Shown here piece after piece: positions 57,223-64,000 of a stretch of DNA of 64,000 nt. Each line of letters opens with the position of its first letter. The stretch's first letter is position 1. The notes below the pieces were generated by a model. It ran no database searches, was not told the DNA's origin, and was given only the letters and a program-made list of their open reading frames with translations. This DNA comes from Tiliqua scincoides (Eukaryota; Chordata; Lepidosauria; Squamata; Scincidae): NCBI RefSeq assembly GCF_035046505.1, contig NC_089821.1, positions 11,050,848 to 11,114,847 of the forward strand, read 5' to 3'. Position numbers and translations under genes: made by a program.

Positions 57223-57418
57223 GTTGGCAACCTTCAGTCTCAAAAGACTATGGTATCGCGCTCTGAATGGTGGTTCTGGAACCGCGTCTAGTGTGGCTGA
57301 AAAGGCCGATTCGGGAGTGACAATCCCTTCCACACTAGGAGCAAGTGTAGTCTGTCCCTAGTGTGTCTCCCTGGCTACGGGCCTTCCTTCTTTGCCTCAG
57401 TCTGTTGGCCAAGTGTCT
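57223..57418 (-). mobile_element. LINE 3' fragment (same family as 27.7-29.7 kb)
   Basis: The minus strand matches the last 196 bases of the LINE, including the shared tail (GTTGGCAACCTTCAGTCTCA on +). Confidence 0.9.
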
Positions 57419-57793
57419 GGGAAGGGGCTGCAGCTCAGTGGGAATGCATCTGTTTTACTTGCAGATGGTCCTGGTCAGTGGTGTATCTAGACAGGCGCAT
57501 ACTTTCACTAAGTTTTGCAGGGTGTCTCACTGCAGTGTCCAAGGGCCCCTCCCCCTCCCCTTCAGATTCAGGCGTATGCCTCTGCTTGCACTGCCTGGAA
57601 TGGCTCTGAAGGGGAGGGGCCACTTGCACACTGTGGTGAGGTTCCCTGCAAAACTTAGTGCTTGGCATCCCCTCCACTTACACCACTGGTCCTGGTTTCA
57701 ATCCCTCATATGGCCAGGTAGGGCTGCAGAAGACCCTGGAAAGTTCGAGGTGGTTAATTGTAGACAGCCAAAGGCAGTTTCATATGTTCAAAT
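57419..57793 (+). mobile_element. tRNA-derived SINE, split by a hAT MITE
   Basis: GCTCAGTGGGAATGCATCTG resembles a tRNA A box, and GGTTTCAATCCC after the insertion resembles a B box. The end GGCAGTTTCATATGTTC is like reptile CR1-tailed SINEs. The hAT MITE at 57476-57688 lies just before the B box. Confidence 0.75.
57476..57688. mobile_element. hAT foldback MITE, family A, nested, perfect target duplication
   Basis: The ends are CAGTGGTGTATCTAG and CACTTACACCACTG. GTCCTGGT flanks both sides (57468-57475, 57689-57696). The host is a tRNA-type SINE. Confidence 0.92.
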
Positions 57794-57799
57794 TACTAT

Positions 57800-58732
57800 A
57801 TGAAGAATACAGACCTGGATCCACAGAAACTTAACGCACACTGCCATCCAGGAGCACTTTATAAGATGGCTATTGTAGGATGTTAAAGGATGATAAAGCC
57901 CTTTGATGATCAAATCTCAACCTTTGCTCCTTTTAAAGTATACGATGTTTTTGCCATCAGAGCTGGTTTACAAGAGCCACCAGAAACGTATCAGAGAGCT
58001 ACATGAGGTAGGAGCTGAAATTATTCACTTTCCTGATCTTGATAGTTCCCATTTCCTCTTTTGTACTGTGATGATACTAGACACTACACCAATGGTTGTT
58101 AAAATGGACAGTCCATAAATCTCTCACCACCCGATGAGGGCCTGATGGCAGGAAATATTCATTTTCCTCCCACAGTTTTTCCACTGAACCCTCAAACATG
58201 AAGATAATTTATAGAGTCAGATTAGTATGACGCAAACAAAGAAAAAGACTTGAATTGTCCTGGGAAATGTATCCCAATTTGGTATCAATTGCCTCTCATA
58301 CAGCATCATTTGATAAATGCTTGAGGCAAACAGAACAGCAGCAGATCTAGTCAGGCCCATAGTTCATCTAGCCCAGAGTCCTGTTAGATGGGGATGCTTT
58401 CAGTTGTTTTTTTCAACATATGATACCCGAAGAGATAAACAATCCCCAATTACTAATGGCAGTTTTGGCTCAGAATCAAGCTGCTGACATTGCACTGCTC
58501 CAATGGAAAACTACATTTCCCACTAGGGCCTTCTGTCCTTCTGTCCTTCCAGGCACTGAAGAAAGGGAGAGACTGCTTTCCTTCTCCATTCCTGAGATCA
58601 GAGGACTCTCTCTCAACAAGTTGAGTTACTGGAAGGCCTTTACTGGGAGAGGGGGCTAGGAGATTTTAGTCAAGTTGAAAACTAGATTTTAATCCAAGCT
58701 GAATTAGACTTCTTGTGTTCATAATGCTTGCT
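57800..58732. other. FMN1 region, nothing recognised
   Basis: Unique sequence; an open frame at 57903-58118 has no known relative. Confidence 0.4.
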
Positions 58733-58743
58733 CGATACAAGGG

Positions 58744-59064
58744 TATCTGCAAGAGGGATCTGAAGGCCTTAGGAGTGGACCTCAACAGGTGGGAAACCCT
58801 GGCCTCTGAGCGACCCGCTTGGAGGCAGGCTGTGCAGCATGGCCTTTCCCAGTTTGAAGAGACACTTGGCCAACAGACTGAGGCAAAGAGGCAAAGAAGG
58901 AAGGCCCATAGCCAGGGAGACAGACCAGGGACAGACTGCACTTGCTCCCAGTGTGGAAGGGATTGCCACTCCCGAATTGGCCTTTTCAGCCACACTAGAC
59001 GCTGTTCCAGAACCACCATTCAGAGCGCGATACCACAGTCTTTCGAGACTGAAGGTTGCCAACA
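58744..59064 (+). mobile_element. LINE 3' fragment with 11-bp target duplication
   Basis: Matches 29377-29697 closely, including the finger (CSQCGRDCHSRIGLFSHTRR) and the hairpin at 59037-59050. AATGCTTGCTC flanks both sides (58733-58743, 59065-59075). A 5'-truncated insertion. Confidence 0.93.
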
Positions 59065-59075
59065 AATGCTTGCTC

Positions 59076-59539
59076 ACCTCTTCTTTAAGGTGACATAAGC
59101 CCTGGCTTAATGAATTTCACTAGTATCTATGTTTGGGCTGGTTCATATTCCATGCCCAAATATTGGTTCCACGAGCATACACGAGTCTGGGGGTTATGGA
59201 ATGAGCAGGAGAATGCTGTTTGATAAAGAGGAGCCTCAATCTCAGGAACTGGGAACAACTGCAGGTACATTACAACTCTACACGATAGCAATCCCGCATG
59301 CTCCCTAGGTAAGCATGTGGGGACCACCTTACATATGGAACAAGTTTCAGGAACTCAACTGATGAGCTAATCCCCTTCGGAGCTGAGACTTACTATTGGT
59401 CATTAGCAGGTCATGGGGCACAGGTCAGTTGCATGTGAATGGATATTTTCTTCTGTGAGCTTAAAATCAGCTCTCTGTTAATTTCACACAATCTAGCCAC
59501 AGTGTGACACTTTTACATTTCAGGGATTTCAACTGGAAC
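59076..59539. other. FMN1 region, nothing recognised
   Basis: Unique sequence without known features. Confidence 0.4.
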
Positions 59540-60060
59540 GTAAAGTTCACATTATTGCTGGTGCAAGTCCGCATTGATCTGTGTAGGTGAATCAGGCCCA
59601 GGAAGCTAGTTTGGATATGGTACACGCTGGTGCCACTAATTCCACCTCCTCCTGGGTCCATTCCACCTACCTCGACTCCAGTTGCCATCCGGTTCAACCT
59701 TTCCCTGCTCCATTCAACCCCCTCTCTACCCTCCCCCCCACCAGTGCTGGGTGCCGTAAACATGCCGAAAGCATGTTTACGGCACCAGTGAGTAAGGAAG
59801 GAGCACTGGTCTGAGCCCACACCAGTCAGATGCTGGGCCTTGTGCCCAGCAGGAAGAGGATGTCCCACCACCGGGGGTAAGTGCAACTGCTGGGTGGTGG
59901 TGTGGCCTCTGAGGGGCAGGGGAGGTGGAATGAGGGCAGGGTGGTGGAAGGAACTAGGCAGGAGGGGGTGCGACTGGCAGAGTTCTACTCTGCGGTATCC
60001 TGAGCTCTGGGTTGGTCTGGCTGTAAATCCACTGTTTTTAAAAGGGACAGTGTAACCCTA
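59540..60060. mobile_element. Long GC-rich MITE, diverged
   Basis: Inverted-repeat-like interior (GTAAACATGCCGAAAGCATG) and general likeness to the 46556-46945 element. Ends are approximate. Confidence 0.45.
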
Positions 60061-60061
60061 C

Positions 60062-60150
60062 TGGGGCTACAATCTGATGCACACTTTTCTGGGAAGAAGC
60101 CCCGTACAAAATGGGAGCTACTTTTAAATAGATATGCATAGGATTGTGCT
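60062..60150. mobile_element. Short hairpin MITE
   Basis: GGGCTACAATCTGATGCACA at left and GCATAGGATTGTGCTGTG at right. Confidence 0.7.
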
Positions 60151-61149
60151 GTGAGTTGAACTGAGCTGCAAGTGACTCAGCTGGGACTTACTTCCCATTC
60201 AAGGCATTACTCATTAATAATTTTTGAAGCTTCAGTTGAAACAGAGGAAAGGGGAAGAATCCTCAAGAATGCAGTTTGTTTAAACCATGAAATCTGACCA
60301 TATGTAGGGGGGGAATCTGTTCAAAAGGAGAATTAGGATCACTCATCACAGTGCAAAGAAGGTCACAAATACACTAAAGAAGAAAGGTTGCCAGCACCAG
60401 CGGCAACATTAACAAGCTTTTAAAAACTGTAGCGTATTGCTGCACCATGTGGGAAAAGCTCAAAATTATGAAACGAACAGCGAAAAAAAACCTAGTTCTG
60501 TGTTATAAAACAAATCATTATCTATTAGCTACTAAAGAAAACAAGCAATTGAGTTTTCAATGCAAAATGAAAGAAAGGAACTAGCTAATTCAGCTAATTC
60601 AAGTCTGGGAGTTTTGCAAAAGACAAGAACTGGGACTCCTGGAAAAAACATGGTGATTTCTTAATTATACAAAGTAACTATGAACCTATAAAAGTTAAAA
60701 ACACCATTTTAAAACAAATGTACCTCTCTCTGTAAAATAATAATTTTCACCTTTATAGAAACACATACAGCTGTGCCCAGGGTTACGAAAAAAAATTCTG
60801 CTTACTTAACCCCATGGCCTCCTTTCATTCTCAACATAGGAGGAGGAAAGAATAGGAATTAAGGCATGAAGTGATCCGATACCCAGGGACTGCTTATTAG
60901 GCACAGACGGCTTCCTTGCTGGAGCAGCAACCAGTAGAACGGACCTTAAATCAACAAGTGCTATTAAGCGCTTGTTGGCACTCTATACTATCACCACCAT
61001 ATTAAATTCCATCAGGATGAACGGACATGTGGGACGTGTAAAGGGTACCCACTGCACTCTTTTTAAAAAGTATTACTACCCTGTTGAGCCTGTTGTGCAT
61101 TTACAGAATGATAAATTTATGAAGAGTTAGGCTGCAACAGACAATAGCT
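60151..61149. other. Repeat-poor AT-rich stretch in the FMN1 region
   Basis: No known repeat or exon seen. About 60930-61060 looks orderly (AGTGCTATTAAGCGCTTGTT) and might be conserved. Confidence 0.35.
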
Positions 61150-61350
61150 TCTTATGTTACAAATGCCACGTTTGGTTTGAATAGTTTGACACGACATTGG
61201 AACCAACAAACGATGGCTTGTGTTTGCCCTCAAAACCATGGTTGAAAGCCACAGTTTGAAAATGGTTTGCAATTGTGGTTTCAAACTGTGGCTTTGGAGA
61301 ACGAGCACAAGTATAGTTTGTCGGTTCAAAAGAAATGGAAATGATGGTTT
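61150..61350. repeat. Palindromic MITE-like repeat
   Basis: GAAAGCCACAGTTTGAAAAT faces TGGTTTCAAACTGTGGCTTT, giving a long imperfect hairpin. The family is not assigned. Confidence 0.6.
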
Positions 61351-63224
61351 CCCTGAAAATCAGGAAATAATTAATTGTGTATGGAGGGAACACACAAATC
61401 CAAAGCTCTGATAAGAAATGGCAAAAATGTGAACTAATCATTAATGTGAACTAATCATAATTTGAGGGACATGCAAAAGATATCAGCAATATTATGTTGC
61501 ACATTCTTGTTTTGAAATGTTAATAATTTGTTGCATTGACTTTTGAGGATGAGCAATAAAAAATAGGTTTCAGAATGAAGACTTCTGGAGTTATTAGACT
61601 GCAGTCTTATCCTTGCATCTTACAAGTTTGCAGTCTTATCCTTGCAATAGAAGTACCTTTGTAGCAACTGGAATTTCCATAACAGCTGAGTAACAAATGG
61701 ATATTTATCATGTAACACTGGTGGTTTGAAAAAACCCCCAATGCTTCTTCACTATATGCATATACAAATCAGGACTGACTGGATAAAAGGTCACTGTGTA
61801 TTAAAAATAGGCCCCTAAAGTTGTGGTGTAAATCCAAGAACCTGCTTAATTGGGGTTGTGGTTTGAATTGCAAATGTGTTAGTTAATCATATATAATGTT
61901 TACATCTTTGTGTACCATTGGATTCCTATATACTATGCAGATGTTGATGGTGGGGTAAAAAAAAAAACCCAGTTCTGTTACATAGGCAGCTAATTTATTT
62001 TCACGGTAGGTTAAGTGTAGGGCAGTATGGTTAAAGTGTTTCCTCTTCTAAAATGTCTGATAAAAATCTAATTAGATTTCTACACTTTTCTTACATTAGA
62101 AGTCAAGTAGTTTTCAGACAAAACAAACTCTTGCAGCCTAACCTATTACTTGGCTAAGGCTACTATATTAGCTCTCTTTTTCCTACCCTGTTATGAGTTG
62201 TTTCAATGTCCTTTGAATAACCTCAGAATAGCCGAGATGTACAAAACATAAATGCGGATAAACAACAAAAAAAATCCTCATGCTGGCCACGAGACTGCAT
62301 TAATGTTAAACATTTGATTATTCACAGGCAGTCTGTTTCTAAAATAGCCATTCATTTTTGCTGGGGTTTTATTTTCTAAACCCCAAATTGCAAGCAATAT
62401 TACTAGGCTACTTGATGTGGCTTGGGCTACACTTGGTGACAGAACAAAATGTAACCACAACTGGTAACTAAAAACCTTCAGAATTTCGGCATCAACACAC
62501 ATTCAGGAACCTATCGAGTACTGTGAGAGATACTAAATAGCTCGCTCCACATAAAATCCCATTGGTGCAATATTTGCTTACCGGGGTAAATAAAAAGATG
62601 TCAGAAACTGTTTATAATACTGTCACTATATTTCCTATTGGAAATAACAGTTGAACACAAACAATTTAGCTGAATTGAAATAGTACTAATGTCTTCTCAT
62701 ATTAATCTTGCCTGTTAAAATGCGAAATAAGGAATCATTAAATTTGATGATTGCATTGTGCAGTGCGCACAGTGGTTTTTGACAGTGTTCAGTTGTAAAA
62801 TGACTTCTGGCTGCATGTGCAGCATGCTGCTGCTGGCTGTTTTGTACATGCTACCACTCCTGACAGCATTGCAGGAGGCCCGCTGCTGGACTGGCAAAGG
62901 TAGGTCTGTCAGCAGCAAGGGCAGAATGGGGTGGAGAGGAACAAGGGTGTTCCTGTGAGGGGCGGAGGGTGGGGAGTTAGGCAGACTGGGGGCAGGATCA
63001 GCAGCACTAGATTGCGCAGATATCCTAACCCCTTCCATCTCCCATGCCCGCTGCTGTCACACACCTCGGACTTACACATGCTAAAAAGCAGGCGTATCTA
63101 AGGAGTGCCATGGGGAACAAAAGTTGACGTACCCTGAGATCCTTCCAACTTCTCCCCTCCCACAGATGCAGTGCATGCAGTATTTGTGCTGCTGCCTCAA
63201 TGGGGATTTCAATAGACTTGGGCT
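61351..63224. other. FMN1 region, mostly unique
   Basis: About 62278-62520 is a clean AT-rich stretch, a candidate conserved element. About 62800-63020 is a diverged GC-rich MITE. No FMN1 exon was found. Confidence 0.35.
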
Positions 63225-63316
63225 GTTTTGGCTGTAGTCCCAAGCACACTTACCTGGGAGCAAGCCCCATTGATTACAATGAGACTTACTTCTCAGTAAA
63301 CATGCATCAGGTGGGC
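63225..63316. mobile_element. Short hairpin MITE
   Basis: GGCTGTAGTCCCAAGCACAC at left with the core GGAGCAAGCCCCATT / AATGAGACTTACT. On the minus strand it reads as a splice-donor-like CCCAGGTAAGTGTG. Confidence 0.75.
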
Positions 63317-63981
63317 TGCTTGTCACCAAAAACTATTGCTGGGGGTTCGGTTTGACTCTGCAGAATCAAGAGGTAAAGTTTTGAACTGTACTATTTGAAG
63401 CTGTAGAGGAGGAAATCGCATACTGGGTTTAAATGCTTCCCCCTCTACAATGTTCCCTGACTATGACTGAGAAATAAGCACTTCAGCCTTTTTCTTGACA
63501 TTTCTATGGCTGGAGAGGAGTATTCCAATATGCAAATTCTCTCCCCTTCTCAAAAATACCAGGATGAAATGGAGCTAACCAACAAAGGCTTTACCACTAG
63601 ATTTTGCCAATGTATAAACTGGTTCCCCTTATCATATTCCATTGAGGTTATTAAAAAGTATGATTACACTAAAATACAGCTTGGGAAAATAATTGTTATT
63701 CAAGACATAATTATTGTTTCTCTGTTTTCTGAACGCCTTGCTTCCTGGAAATGTGGTTGGTGAACTGTCAGTCATACTTGGTTAAATAACAACCTCTGAA
63801 GGATCATGGCTTTCCAAGACATTTAAAAATGATAAAAACAACTAGTTGATCATTCAGATTTGGATACTTGATGTCAGCAACTCAGTGTCTTGATGAATCA
63901 GCCACATTTTAAGCTGAGAATAAGCCAGATCTTTAAAAGGTTAAAAGTAACCCAATAATTAGAAATTAAACAGAAGCCTCG
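63317..63981. other. FMN1 region, nothing recognised
   Basis: Unique AT-rich sequence. Confidence 0.4.
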
Positions 63982-63982
63982 C

Positions 63983-64000
63983 CAGTGGTGTTGCTAAGGC
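63983..64000. mobile_element. hAT MITE family A, start, cut by the window
   Basis: CAGTGGTGTTGCTAAGGC resembles the left end of family A. Only the first bases are visible. Confidence 0.45.

Overview
The window is vertebrate nuclear DNA, most likely from a squamate reptile (lizard). It shows a split GREM1 gene, the 3' end of FMN1, and a very dense load of CR1 LINEs, a second LINE family, 5S-rRNA-derived SINEs, hAT and Harbinger-like MITEs and one mariner. Species cannot be named from the sequence. No bacterial genes, CRISPR array, tRNA gene, retroviral or other capsid/envelope-bearing element was recognised.

Layout. GREM1 runs on the + strand: a CCAAT/TATA-like CpG promoter at about 600-765, a non-coding exon 1 (about 763-864), a 14.5 kb intron filled with repeats, and exon 2, which carries the whole 187-residue coding sequence (15355-15918) and a long 3' UTR ending at poly(A) signals near 18.78-18.84 kb. 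About 31 kb further on, on the - strand, lie the last two coding exons of FMN1 (52101-52185 and 50101-50145), ending in the conserved formin-1 C-terminus. The genes are therefore tail to tail, the order known in other vertebrates (SCG5-GREM1-FMN1). The rest of FMN1 would lie mainly beyond the right edge. The space between the genes and within FMN1 is where limb enhancers of GREM1 sit in other amniotes, so the few repeat-poor AT-rich stretches here are plausible regulatory DNA.

Mobile elements make up most of the remainder. (1) CR1 LINE 3' fragments occur in both orientations, including a reverse-transcriptase piece at 23.5-24.65 kb and a 140-bp-period tandem array at 30.55-31.5 kb. (2) A second non-LTR family with a C-terminal zinc finger has a 2 kb copy at 27.7-29.7 kb and shorter copies at 57.2 and 58.7 kb. 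Its 3' tail is shared with three 5S-rRNA SINEs and with a full-length 446-bp non-autonomous element at 32.65-33.1 kb, which suggests one machinery mobilises all of them. (3) Several hAT MITE families have clear 8-bp target duplications, some nested in other elements. (4) Harbinger-like MITEs include a short hairpin element present in about 30 copies, roughly half of them packed around the GREM1 promoter. (5) One 1.33 kb DD34D mariner keeps its catalytic residues but has a frameshift.

Working together: the two host genes are linked functionally mainly by shared regulatory space. GREM1 is a secreted BMP antagonist; FMN1 is an actin-nucleating formin whose 3' introns hold GREM1 enhancers in other species.
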